From Clostridium sartagoforme (GTDB taxonomy: Bacteria; Bacillota; Clostridia; Clostridiales; Clostridiaceae): 64,000 nucleotides of DNA. Under the pieces are notes generated by a model. That model did no database searches and was not told the origin of the DNA. It saw only the letters and a list, made by a program, of their open reading frames with translations. Both the position numbers and the translations under genes were made by a program. The stretch is from positions 1 through 64,000 of the forward strand of contig NZ_SRYR01000007.1 in NCBI RefSeq assembly GCF_004794105.1, given 5' to 3'. Each line of letters opens with the position of its first letter. Position 1 is the first letter of the stretch. Below are positions 1 to 8,768 of this stretch, piece by piece.

Positions 1-1695
1 GATAGAAGTACAGATACATGGACAGTATTAAGTGATTGGAGTACAAAGAATACAGCAACATTTGTACCTAAGAAAGCTGGAAACTATAGTTTTGTAGTTC
101 ATGTAAAACATAAAAACAGTGGAACAACAACACAAGACTCATATAAGTCAGTAGATGTGAAAGTTGGTAGTGCTAAATCTAATGCTAAGTCATTAAGTGT
201 TACTGGAGGTAAATATGTTGGATCCACATTAACTATGTCAGCAACAGCAGATCCAGCAGATAAGACATTATATAAGTTATGGGTAGCGGATAGAAGTACA
301 GATACATGGACAGTATTAAGTGATTGGAGTACAAAAAATACAGCAACATTTGTACCTAAGAAAGCAGGAAATTATAGTTTTGTAGTACATGTAAAACATA
401 AAAATAGTGATACCAAAACTCAAGATTCATATAAGTCAGTAGATGTAAATGTTCAGTATAAAAAATCGACTGTAAAAAGTTTGACTTTATCAGGGGGAAA
501 TGAAATAGGACAACCTATTACTATGACTGCAACAGCAGATCCTTCAGATAGTACTTTATATAAGTTATGGGTAGCAGATAGAAGCACAGATACATGGACG
601 GTATTAAGTGATTGGAGTACAAAAAATACAGCTACATTTACTCCTAAAAAGAAGGGAAATTATTCATTTGTAGTTCATGTTAAGAATAAGTATTCAACTT
701 CAAATGTTCAAGAAGACTATATGTCTAAGGATATTTTCGCTCATGAAAAGGATAAGGCTACAGCTATTTCACTAGATGTTACGGGTAATTATAAGGTTAA
801 CAATAAAATTTCAATTAATGCTTTAGCAGAACCTCAAAATAATGCTTTATATAAGATATGGGTATGTGATAGGGTTACAGAAACATGGACGTTGTTAAGT
901 GATTGGAGTACTAATAAAACTGCTAGTTTTACACCTAAAACTTCAGGGACTTATAGTGTTGTAGTTCATGTTAAACATAAGAATAGTAAAGCGGAAAAAG
1001 ATGATTATATTGCTAAGGATATATTAGTTAAACCAGATAAAACATTAATAGTAATAGATCCAGGGCATAATTATGGTGGAGATGCAGGAGCAGAATATAA
1101 GCATAATGGTGTTACTTATAATGAAACTATTTTAAATATGGAAGTAGCTTCGAAGCTTAAGAGGGAACTAGTTTCAAGAGGTTATGAAGTAGTAATGACA
1201 AGAGAAGAAAATGATAGGGATACATTACCTATGAGAGAAAGTTTAGCTAAGAGGGTTAAACTTGCAAATGATTTGAATGCGGATTTATTTGTTAGCATTC
1301 ATCACAATACAGCTCCTGATGCCCCAACAGCAAATGGAACTGAAGTTTATTATAGCACAGCTGCACCAATTGCTGGTATTGCAGTAACAGATTCAGGGAA
1401 AGACATTGGTCTATTCCCAAAAGGTAATTTAGAAATTAAGGCTACTAACAACAAAATATCTGCAAGTAAGAAACTTGCAACAGATATGGTTAATAATATA
1501 GCATCACAACTAGGTTATACTAATAGAGGGGCTAAGGATGAGGATTTTTATGTAGTTAAAAATACGCTTATGCCTTCTGTATTAGTTGAGTGTGGATTTA
1601 TTTCAAATCCAAGTGAAGCTAAGAAATTAGCAGATCCAAATAATCAATTAAAGTTTGCTAAGATATTAGCGGATCAAATACAAAAACAATTTTAA
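1..1695 (+). CDS. N-acetylmuramoyl-L-alanine amidase with tandem repeats (5' partial)
   Basis: The frame is open from base 1, so the N-terminus lies outside the window. The visible 564 residues hold about four tandem ~96-residue units. Each carries LYKLWVADRSTDTWTVLSDW or a variant, a triple-tyrosine/Ig-like repeat type; the motif recurs at 1, 289, 577 and 868. A C-terminal Amidase_3 domain starts near 1042. Its zinc ligands are visible as DPGH (1057-1068), the Glu of NETILN and the His of SIHHN, and the catalytic Glu is in VLVECGF. The family cleaves the amide bond between MurNAc and the stem peptide. The repeats probably bind the cell envelope. The first three units are nearly identical at DNA level and the fourth has diverged, which suggests recent unit duplication. 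A terminator follows the stop. Placement beside glycan genes suggests a wall role, but linkage is not proof. Confidence 0.9.
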   Translation, partial: DRSTDTWTVLSDWSTKNTATFVPKKAGNYSFVVHVKHKNSGTTTQDSYKSVDVKVGSAKSNAKSLSVTGGKYVGSTLTMSATADPADKTLYKLWVADRSTDTWTVLSDWSTKNTATFVPKKAGNYSFVVHVKHKNSDTKTQDSYKSVDVNVQYKKSTVKSLTLSGGNEIGQPITMTATADPSDSTLYKLWVADRSTDTWTVLSDWSTKNTATFTPKKKGNYSFVVHVKNKYSTSNVQEDYMSKDIFAHEKDKATAISLDVTGNYKVNNKISINALAEPQNNALYKIWVCDRVTETWTLLSDWSTNKTASFTPKTSGTYSVVVHVKHKNSKAEKDDYIAKDILVKPDKTLIVIDPGHNYGGDAGAEYKHNGVTYNETILNMEVASKLKRELVSRGYEVVMTREENDRDTLPMRESLAKRVKLANDLNADLFVSIHHNTAPDAPTANGTEVYYSTAAPIAGIAVTDSGKDIGLFPKGNLEIKATNNKISASKKLATDMVNNIASQLGYTNRGAKDEDFYVVKNTLMPSVLVECGFISNPSEAKKLADPNNQLKFAKILADQIQKQF

Positions 1696-1707
1696 GAAAA
1701 TATTAAT

Positions 1708-1748
1708 AAAAGAGTAATAGTATTCTATTACTCTTTTATTTTTTTTAT
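1708..1748 (+). terminator. Intrinsic terminator of the amidase gene
   Basis: A 13-bp stem (AAAAGAGTAATAG, loop TATT, CTATTACTCTTTT) is followed by a T-rich run and lies 13 bases after the amidase stop. Confidence 0.9.
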
Positions 1749-1761
1749 TATAAAATATATA

Positions 1762-1770
1762 TGATATAAT
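1762..1770 (+). promoter_or_regulatory. Extended -10 promoter for the glycan cluster
   Basis: TGATATAAT matches the TGnTATAAT extended -10 form, about 38 bases before the cytidylyltransferase start and just after the terminator. No good -35 is visible, which an extended -10 tolerates. Confidence 0.5.
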
Positions 1771-1807
1771 TAGTAATAGTATGCATGAAATAAAAAGGAG
1801 AATAATT

Positions 1808-2518
1808 ATGAATATTGATATATTGGCTATAATACCAGCAAGAGGAGGATCTAAAGGTGTTCCTAGAAAAAATATAAAGAACATTAATGGCAAACCATTA
1901 ATTAGTTATACAATTGAAGCAGCGAAAAAAAGTAAGTATATAAATAGGGTAGTGGTTTCTACTGATGATAGTGAAATAGCAGAAATTTCTAAAAAATATG
2001 GAGCTGAAATACCATGTTTTAGGCCTAAAACACTAGCTGGAGATGTATCGCCTACAGTAGATGCTGTAATACATATGATAGATTATTTGAAAAAAAGTGA
2101 AGGATATTTGCCAGATTATATAATGTTACTACAGTGCACATCGCCACTTAGAAACTACCAACATATTAATGAGGCAGTAGAAAAATTAACAGATACTGGA
2201 AAAAAAGCAATAATATCAGTGTGTGAAAGCGAAGTGAACCCATATTGGACAAATGTTTTTGAGGGAGATAATTTAATACCATTTATCAAAGATGGAATAA
2301 ATTTTACAAGAAGACAGGATTTACCTGAGGTTTATAGAATAAATGGAGCAATCTATTTGATAGAAACAAAATTATTTTTAGAAGAAAGATCGTTTCAACC
2401 AAGTAATTTGACTGGATATGTAATGGATCCATATCATTCAGTAGATATAGATACTGAACTTGACTTTAAAATAGCAGAAGTAATAATAAGTGAATTATTA
2501 AAAGATGATAATAAGTAG
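1808..2518 (+). CDS. neuA: CMP-nonulosonate (acylneuraminate) cytidylyltransferase
   Basis: The start is set at 1808 because AAAAAGGAG lies 7 bases before it; an upstream in-frame ATG at 1781 has no ribosome site. The 236-residue product opens with the family signature AIIPARGGSKGVPRKNI, the CTP-binding loop of NeuA/PseF/LegF enzymes. It also shows LLQCTSPLR and the C-terminal HSVDIDTELDF metal-site motif. The family joins CTP to a nine-carbon sialic acid-like sugar to give the CMP-activated donor. Motifs alone do not say whether the sugar is N-acetylneuraminic, legionaminic or pseudaminic acid. No NeuB-type synthase is in the window, so its substrate source lies elsewhere or upstream. The next gene follows by 11 bases. 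Confidence 0.9.
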   Translation: MNIDILAIIPARGGSKGVPRKNIKNINGKPLISYTIEAAKKSKYINRVVVSTDDSEIAEISKKYGAEIPCFRPKTLAGDVSPTVDAVIHMIDYLKKSEGYLPDYIMLLQCTSPLRNYQHINEAVEKLTDTGKKAIISVCESEVNPYWTNVFEGDNLIPFIKDGINFTRRQDLPEVYRINGAIYLIETKLFLEERSFQPSNLTGYVMDPYHSVDIDTELDFKIAEVIISELLKDDNK

Positions 2519-2529
2519 GAGAATCAATA

Positions 2530-3984
2530 ATGAGTAGTAAAAGAAACTTGCTGAAAAATTCAGGAATATATAGTATAGTACAAATTTTACAAAAGGCCAT
2601 AGGATTATTTTTATTACCTGTATATACTAATTTATTATCTCCCAATGATAAAGGAATAACAGATGTAGTGCAACCTTTGGTAGCTTTTCTATCAATATTT
2701 TATACACTTTCATTAAACTCAGCTATAGTAAGGTTTTATGTTGATTATAAGGAAAATGATAAGAAATTAAAAGAATTTTGGGGGACTTGTATATCCTTTA
2801 TTATATTAAATAGCTTAGTATTAACTATTTTACTAATTATATTTAAAGATATAATATTATTACCATTAGCTAAGGGGGTTAACTTTTATCCTTATATAAT
2901 TTTAGGATTAATATCTATTACATTTAATCCCATATATACAATATTCCAAAGTACATTACAAGCAAGAGAACAAAGTACTACCTATGGATTGAATAATTTA
3001 TTATATTTCATAACTAATTTAGGATTGAACATATTATTTGTTGTTGGATTAAGAATAGGAGCACTAGGAGTACTTTTAGCTTTAGCTATAACTGATACTA
3101 TTTTTTTCATTTATACAATGATAAAATTTATTCCATCAATTACTCTAAAAATAAAAAAGAGCTATTTAGTTCAGGCAATGAAATATTCATTACCATTACT
3201 ACCTCATACCTTATCTGGGTGGGCTGTCTCAATGATAGACCGTTTATTCTTAAATGGATATGAAGGCTTATCGTCACCAGCCATATATTCTACGGGATCT
3301 CAATTTGCAAATATAATTAATGTTATCACCGTAGCAGTGAATCAAGCTTATGTACCTTGGTTTTTCAATAAAATGAAGGATAAGGAAAAAAATGAAGAAG
3401 AAATAGTAAAAACAGCAGAGTATATTGTAGTTATTTATTGTTTTTTAGCTATGGGAATGTCTTTATTTGGCCCAGAAATATTTAAAATAATGGCCAGTGA
3501 AGCTTATTATGAGGGTTGGAAAGTAATCCCTATGTTAAGTTTCTCATTTGTTTTTAATGGAATATATTATTTTTATGTGAATCCTTTATTTTATAATAAA
3601 AAGGGTGTTAAATTTATTGCTTTAGGAACCTTTACTGGGGCAATATTAAATTCTTTATTAAATATGCTATTCATCCCTAAGTACTCAATGATGGGAGCTT
3701 CATTAGCAAGTTTAATATCAATGATAATATCCTGTTTATTAGTATATTTTATTTCTAAAAAGATTGAGCCTATAAAACTAAGTATAGTAAAGCTGTTTTT
3801 AATTTCAGGAGTATTTTTAATTGTATCTATGCTTTCTTTCGTAATAATTGGATTTAGCTTTTGGAAATCTGTTCTTATCAAATCAGGAATAGTGTTGGTA
3901 ATTTTATTGATTTTGATGATTATTTATAGAAATGAATTTAAAAAATATATCATTTTAATTAAAGGTAGTATAAAGAATAGATAA
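2530..3984 (+). CDS. wzx: Lipopolysaccharide/teichoic-type flippase (Wzx, MOP superfamily)
   Basis: A 484-residue, strongly hydrophobic protein with about 12-14 predicted membrane helices and the N-terminal pattern of polysaccharide flippases (KNSGIYSIVQILQKAIGLFL). This family moves undecaprenyl-linked repeat units from the inner to the outer face of the membrane. The ribosome site TAGGAG overlaps the neuA stop, so the two are cotranscribed and probably translationally coupled. Membership of the MOP flippase family is clear; the glycan carried is inferred only from the neighbours. Confidence 0.85.
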   Translation: MSSKRNLLKNSGIYSIVQILQKAIGLFLLPVYTNLLSPNDKGITDVVQPLVAFLSIFYTLSLNSAIVRFYVDYKENDKKLKEFWGTCISFIILNSLVLTILLIIFKDIILLPLAKGVNFYPYIILGLISITFNPIYTIFQSTLQAREQSTTYGLNNLLYFITNLGLNILFVVGLRIGALGVLLALAITDTIFFIYTMIKFIPSITLKIKKSYLVQAMKYSLPLLPHTLSGWAVSMIDRLFLNGYEGLSSPAIYSTGSQFANIINVITVAVNQAYVPWFFNKMKDKEKNEEEIVKTAEYIVVIYCFLAMGMSLFGPEIFKIMASEAYYEGWKVIPMLSFSFVFNGIYYFYVNPLFYNKKGVKFIALGTFTGAILNSLLNMLFIPKYSMMGASLASLISMIISCLLVYFISKKIEPIKLSIVKLFLISGVFLIVSMLSFVIIGFSFWKSVLIKSGIVLVILLILMIIYRNEFKKYIILIKGSIKNR

Positions 3985-4013
3985 TTATAAGAATATCCTA
4001 AGCTTAAGATTTA

Positions 4014-4042
4014 TAGACAATGTAGATAATAAGTAGTATAAT
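4014..4042 (+). promoter_or_regulatory. Sigma-A-type promoter before the 4,6-dehydratase gene
   Basis: TAGACA (4014-4019) and TATAAT (4037-4042) are separated by 17 bases. They lie in a 120-base gap after the flippase gene, so the dehydratase can be transcribed separately from neuA-wzx. Confidence 0.65.
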
Positions 4043-4107
4043 TATTAGGAAATTAGAAGTAGATAAAATTGAATTAGATAAATGGTTACAGTATGGAGGT
4101 TATCCAA

Positions 4108-5964
4108 ATGAAAAAATGGAGAATGCTGATATTAGCATGTGTTGATGTATTTCTAGTAAATATGGCATATTTAATTGTAATAAATATGACGTATTCAGAT
4201 GAATTTAGAAAGATAGTTACAATATATAAGGATGATTTTATAATAGTTAGTTTAATTTATTTAATTAGCTTTTTCATTTTCAGAATGTATAACTCTCTTT
4301 GGCATTTAACTGGGACAGATGAATTTCTTCTTGGGGTTGGAGGTAGCGTATTAGCAGGAGTTGTATCTATTATTTATACTAGGTTTATAGGGAGTGTTAT
4401 ACCTTTAAATGTAAGTGTATTATCAGTAATATTAGTAATATGTTTTGTGCTTGGAATAAGAATTGCATATAGAGTATATAGAAGAATGTTAATATATATG
4501 CCTTATAAATATTCGCCAGATCAAAAAAGGGTAATGATAGTTGGGGCTGGTTCAGCTGGAACTATGATTATTAATGAAATATTATCTAGAAGGGATTTGA
4601 AATTAAATCCTGTTGTTCTTATTGATGATAATCCTTATAAGAAAAGAAAAAGAATTTCAGGTGTTAAAGTACAAGGAACAACTAAGGATATTCCTATGAT
4701 AGCTGAAGAAAAGAGAATAGACTTAATAATAATTGCAATACCTTCATTAAAGAATGAAGAGAAAATGAAGTTGATAGATATCTGTAAGCAAACAAAATGT
4801 AAATTGCAAATAATACCTGGAATATATGAAATAATTTCAGGTAAAGCAAGTGTAAGCAAGATTAAGGACGTAGAATTAGAGGATTTATTAGGAAGAGATC
4901 CTATACTATTAGATAATGATGGCATATCTGATTATATAACAGGAAAAACAGTTTTAGTAACTGGTGGAGGAGGGTCAATAGGTTCCGAGTTATGTAGACA
5001 AATTGTAACCTTTAAGCCAAGTAAATTGATAATTTTTGATATATATGAGAACAATGCTTACGATATACAAAATGAGTTATGGTCTAAGTATCCTAATATA
5101 TATGTTAAGACGCTAATAGGGTCTATAAGAGATGAAAAAAGATTAGAAGAGATATTTGATGAGTATAAAATTGATGTGGTTTTCCATGCAGCTGCTCATA
5201 AGCATGTTCCATTAATGGAAGATAGTCCAAAGGAAGCAATAAAAAATAACGTTTTTGGTACATTAAACTTAGCTAGGCAGGCCCACAATCATAATATTGA
5301 TAAATTTGTTATGATATCAACAGATAAGGCAGTAAACCCAACTAATATAATGGGAGCTACAAAGAGGTTGTGTGAAATGATAGTTCAAGCAATGAATAAG
5401 GAAAGTAAAACCGATTTTGTATCAGTTAGGTTTGGAAATGTTCTTGGTAGTAATGGATCTGTAGTTCCTTTATTTAAGAGGCAAATTGCTGAAGGTGGTC
5501 CAGTTACAGTAACGCATCAGAATATAACTAGGTACTTTATGTTAATACCGGAAGCTTCCCAATTAGTTCTTCAAGCAGGAGCATTTGCAAAAGGTGGAGA
5601 AATATTTGTATTAGATATGGGAAAGCCTGTAAAGATATATGATTTAGCTTGTGATTTAATAAGATTATCTGGGTTTGAACCTAATAAAGATATAAAAATT
5701 AAATTTACAGGATTAAGACCAGGTGAAAAATTGTATGAAGAACTTTTAATGAGTGAAGAAGGCTTAGGAGATACTTCTCATAATAAGATATATATTGGAA
5801 AACCTACTTTTGAGAGTATGGATAAATTAATAATAAAATTAAATATGCTTAAAGAATTATTAAAAGAGGATAGTAATGAAAAAATTAAAGATATGATGGA
5901 AAATATAGTCCCAACATATCATAGGGTAGATAAAAGTGAAGTTGCTATCGATAAAGATAAATAA
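4108..5964 (+). CDS. Membrane-bound nucleotide-sugar 4,6-dehydratase (CapD/WbpM family)
   Basis: The start is placed at 4108, 7 bases after GGAGGT; an in-frame ATG at 4093 overlaps that ribosome site. The roughly 618-residue protein has four N-terminal membrane helices, then a Rossmann domain with VGAGSAG near residue 145, then a second SDR domain with VTGGGGSIGSE near residue 287. The active-site region STDKAVNPTNIMGATKR and FTGLRPGEKLYEEL are typical of large CapD/WbpM/PglF proteins. These remove water from UDP-GlcNAc to give a 4-keto-6-deoxy sugar, the precursor of QuiNAc, FucNAc or bacillosamine-type sugars. The length is normal for the two-domain form. The exact stereochemistry cannot be read from sequence. 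Confidence 0.9.
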   Translation: MKKWRMLILACVDVFLVNMAYLIVINMTYSDEFRKIVTIYKDDFIIVSLIYLISFFIFRMYNSLWHLTGTDEFLLGVGGSVLAGVVSIIYTRFIGSVIPLNVSVLSVILVICFVLGIRIAYRVYRRMLIYMPYKYSPDQKRVMIVGAGSAGTMIINEILSRRDLKLNPVVLIDDNPYKKRKRISGVKVQGTTKDIPMIAEEKRIDLIIIAIPSLKNEEKMKLIDICKQTKCKLQIIPGIYEIISGKASVSKIKDVELEDLLGRDPILLDNDGISDYITGKTVLVTGGGGSIGSELCRQIVTFKPSKLIIFDIYENNAYDIQNELWSKYPNIYVKTLIGSIRDEKRLEEIFDEYKIDVVFHAAAHKHVPLMEDSPKEAIKNNVFGTLNLARQAHNHNIDKFVMISTDKAVNPTNIMGATKRLCEMIVQAMNKESKTDFVSVRFGNVLGSNGSVVPLFKRQIAEGGPVTVTHQNITRYFMLIPEASQLVLQAGAFAKGGEIFVLDMGKPVKIYDLACDLIRLSGFEPNKDIKIKFTGLRPGEKLYEELLMSEEGLGDTSHNKIYIGKPTFESMDKLIIKLNMLKELLKEDSNEKIKDMMENIVPTYHRVDKSEVAIDKDK

Positions 5965-5971
5965 GTAATTG

Positions 5972-6015
5972 TTAATTTATAAGGAACTATAGTAATATAG
6001 TTCCTTATAAATTAA
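5972..6015 (+). other. Perfect 20-bp hairpin inside the operon, without a T-tract
   Basis: TTAATTTATAAGGAACTATA (5972-5991), loop GTAA, then its exact complement (5996-6015). No run of T follows; the next gene's ribosome site is 11 bases on. It could be a weak terminator, an RNA processing or stabilising hairpin, or a protein-binding palindrome. Confidence 0.8.
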
Positions 6016-6035
6016 TTAGAGAAAATGGAGGAAAT

Positions 6036-7748
6036 ATGATAGAGTTTTTGATTGATGATAATAATATATACATCTTAGAAAACGGAGAGAAAACTCCTAT
6101 AGAGAAAAAGTTAATAGAATATAATTATAATTATGAGATAGATAATTTTATAAGTTCCATAGAGGAACAGAAGGTATCTAACATAGGTATTAAAGATATA
6201 TATGTATATGATGAAATAGAAGTATACAACTTCGCAAGAGGAACTATATGTAATAATATAAAAAGCATATTAAATAAGTTTTTATTAATTGAGGCTTTAG
6301 TAAAGAAATATAAGGGTAATAAGTTAAAGGTATATACTAATGATTTAGTTTATAAATATATTTGTAAATCTATGTTTAATTTAATATGTGAGGATATAAA
6401 AGATAATATTGAAAATAGTAAGTCAGAGAGTAAATTTAATAAAAATAAATTAAAAAAAATTTTTAGGATAATAAGAGGATATAGATATCTTATTAAATAT
6501 AAAATAAGTAAGAATAAAAAAGAAAATATTTTATTTATGACACATGCAAGTGATATTAATACAATAAAGATAAAGGATGAAGTAATTAATTATGATTGTC
6601 AATTTGGAGAATTAATAAATTCCTTTAAAGAAGAAAAGAATATATTTAGAATGCAATTCTTAAATAATGATTTAGTATTAGACAAGTCTAATAAAATAGG
6701 AAGGGACTTTTTCCCTTTTGAAGATTTTATAATTTTAAAAAAGACTATTTTTAAAATGAAATTTGATAATAAAAAGTTGAAGAATAATTTATCTATACTT
6801 AAAAATTTTAATTTTAATTTTCATAATTATAATTTATACGATTTACTTAATGAAATGATATTTATTAAAATGGAAGAAATTTTGAATAGCTATATTTATG
6901 AGATATATTCAGCAGAAAAACTAATAAAATTTTTAAAAATAGATAAAATAATATGTACAGATGAAGCTGATAGAGCTAGATGTTTGATTTATTCAGGAAA
7001 TAAATTGAATAAGTCAACCTTTGCGATTCAACATGGAATAATTACTGAAGCATCAGTATCGTATTTTATTCCTACAGAAAACTATATTTATATTCCTAAG
7101 AAGACATTTGTATGGGGAGAGGAATATAGGGATAAGCTATTAAATGGAACAAGAGTTTATAATTTTGATAATGTCGTTGTTTCGGGACAGCCTAGAACAG
7201 ATTATCTTTTTAAGAAGATAAATGATGGAGAAAAAAATAATAAAAGTGACAATAAGGTGAAAATATTATTCGCTACTCAATATGTTAAAGACCTATCTAA
7301 AGAAGCTACGGAACTTCTGTTTAGTAGCTTATGCAAGTATAATAAAGAATATGAGATAGTTATAAAATTACATCCTAATGATACATTTATTGAAATGTAC
7401 CATGATTTAATTAAAAAATATAATATAGGTAATTATAATATAACTAAAGATATGGATATTTATGAAGCAATTATTTGGGCAGATGTTGTTATAAGTGTTC
7501 ATTCAACAGTTAATCTAGAAGCAGCTATTCTTAATAAACCATCAATATGTTTATTATTAAGTAAATATTGGGACCATGGGAATTTCGTTAAGAACAATAT
7601 TTCTAAAGGGGCAAAAAATACTGAAGAAGTATTAGAATTATTATATAATATTAACTGGGAAATAGATAGAGATTATATAAAAAGAAATTTTTATAAAATA
7701 GATGGATTAGTTGGAGATAGAATCAAGAGTGTAATTAATTCTTACTAA
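6036..7748 (+). CDS. Probable GT-B polymer transferase (CDP-glycerol/polysialyltransferase-like)
   Basis: A 570-residue soluble protein. The first 300 residues are Lys/Asn/Ile rich and I do not recognise them. The C-terminal third looks like a GT-B fold of the capsule or CDP-glycerol glycerophosphotransferase type: CTDEADRARC, FAIQHGII, TFVWGEEY, VVSGQPRTDYLF, VIKLHPND, then VVISVHSTVNLEAAI and NKPSICLL. The AIQHG and HP[ND] patterns are shared by sialyl- and glycerol-phosphate polymer transferases. Since a CMP-sugar synthetase heads the cluster, a CMP-nonulosonate transferase is an attractive guess, but it is only a guess. The ribosome site GGAGG lies 4 bases before the ATG. Confidence 0.6.
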   Translation: MIEFLIDDNNIYILENGEKTPIEKKLIEYNYNYEIDNFISSIEEQKVSNIGIKDIYVYDEIEVYNFARGTICNNIKSILNKFLLIEALVKKYKGNKLKVYTNDLVYKYICKSMFNLICEDIKDNIENSKSESKFNKNKLKKIFRIIRGYRYLIKYKISKNKKENILFMTHASDINTIKIKDEVINYDCQFGELINSFKEEKNIFRMQFLNNDLVLDKSNKIGRDFFPFEDFIILKKTIFKMKFDNKKLKNNLSILKNFNFNFHNYNLYDLLNEMIFIKMEEILNSYIYEIYSAEKLIKFLKIDKIICTDEADRARCLIYSGNKLNKSTFAIQHGIITEASVSYFIPTENYIYIPKKTFVWGEEYRDKLLNGTRVYNFDNVVVSGQPRTDYLFKKINDGEKNNKSDNKVKILFATQYVKDLSKEATELLFSSLCKYNKEYEIVIKLHPNDTFIEMYHDLIKKYNIGNYNITKDMDIYEAIIWADVVISVHSTVNLEAAILNKPSICLLLSKYWDHGNFVKNNISKGAKNTEEVLELLYNINWEIDRDYIKRNFYKIDGLVGDRIKSVINSY

Positions 7749-7758
7749 AGGAGTTTGT

Positions 7759-8751
7759 ATGTGTAACAAAGATAAATATATTAAATTTTGTGAGCAAGTA
7801 AATATAAATATTTTTGCGCAGCCATGGTGGCTAGATGCTATCGTAGGTAGCGAAAACTGGGATGTTGTTTTAAATGATAAAGGTGGAAAAGTTATAGGTG
7901 CATTACCATATTCATTTGAAAAAACAAATAAAGGAATAATTATAAAAGAGGGGAAGCTAACTCAAAAGAGTGGTATATATATAGATTATCCTAAAAATCA
8001 GAAATATACTTCTAAATTATCTTTTGAAAGAAAAACAATAAATTCATTAATAGAAGAGTTAGAAAAGAAGGAAATTAGAAGTTACTCCCAAAATTTTGAT
8101 TATTCTTTTACTAATTGGTTACCATTTTATTGGAAAGGGTATAATCAAACTACAAGATATACTTATGTAATAGAAGATACATCAGATTTTGAAAAATTAT
8201 ATAATGAAATTGATGCCACTACTAGAAATCTTATTAGAAAAGCAGAAAAGATTGTTAGGGTAGAAAAGGGAATAAGCATTGAAGAATTCTATAAGATTAA
8301 CAATATGACCTTTGAAAGGAAGGGTATGAAAATACCATATAACATTGAATTATTAAAAAGAATAGAAAATGAGTGTAGTACTAGAAATTGTAGAGAAACA
8401 ATTTATGCTATTGATGAAGAAAATAATATTCATGCTGCAATTTATTTAGTTTGGGATAAAGAAAGTATGTATTATTTATTAGGAGGAATAAACCCAGAAT
8501 TTAAAGGTTCTAATGCTACATCATTATTATTATTAGAAGCCATAAAATTAGCCAGTAGCATGAAACTTAAATTTGATTTTGAGGGTTCTATGAATAAAGA
8601 TATTGAAAAGTTTTTCAGCTCATTTGGGGGAATTCAAAAGCAATACTTCACTATAACAAAAGATTTTAAGTTTGATTTAAGAAAATCAATGGAAACTTTT
8701 ATTTTAGGTGCTCCTAAGCTAAAAGGAATTATTAAAAAGGTTATTAAATAA
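7759..8751 (+). CDS. FemAB/GNAT-like aminoacyl or acyl transferase
   Basis: The 330-residue protein resembles the FemAB/BioF2-like (Acetyltransf_6) group. It has an N-terminal FAQPWWLDAIVG element and a central TTRNLIRKAEK motif, followed by a GNAT-like half with IHAAIYLVWDKESMYYLLGG and FDFEGSMNKDIEKFFSSFGG. Such proteins move an amino acid from aminoacyl-tRNA, or an acyl group, onto cell-wall or capsule precursors. Here it sits 10 bases after a glycosyltransferase-like gene and 17 bases before a deacetylase gene, so decoration of the glycan repeat unit is a reasonable inference. The acceptor and donor cannot be told from sequence. Confidence 0.7.
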   Translation: MCNKDKYIKFCEQVNINIFAQPWWLDAIVGSENWDVVLNDKGGKVIGALPYSFEKTNKGIIIKEGKLTQKSGIYIDYPKNQKYTSKLSFERKTINSLIEELEKKEIRSYSQNFDYSFTNWLPFYWKGYNQTTRYTYVIEDTSDFEKLYNEIDATTRNLIRKAEKIVRVEKGISIEEFYKINNMTFERKGMKIPYNIELLKRIENECSTRNCRETIYAIDEENNIHAAIYLVWDKESMYYLLGGINPEFKGSNATSLLLLEAIKLASSMKLKFDFEGSMNKDIEKFFSSFGGIQKQYFTITKDFKFDLRKSMETFILGAPKLKGIIKKVIK

Positions 8752-8768
8752 TAGTAGAGAGGTATTTT

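Noticed and set aside
1-1041. Direct repeats considered as CRISPR or satellite DNA
   Set aside because: The 288-bp period is in frame and encodes protein repeat units of the amidase.
1781-1807. Upstream ATG for neuA
   Set aside because: It lacks a ribosome site and would add nine residues before a canonical N-terminus; AAAAAGGAG fits ATG 1808.
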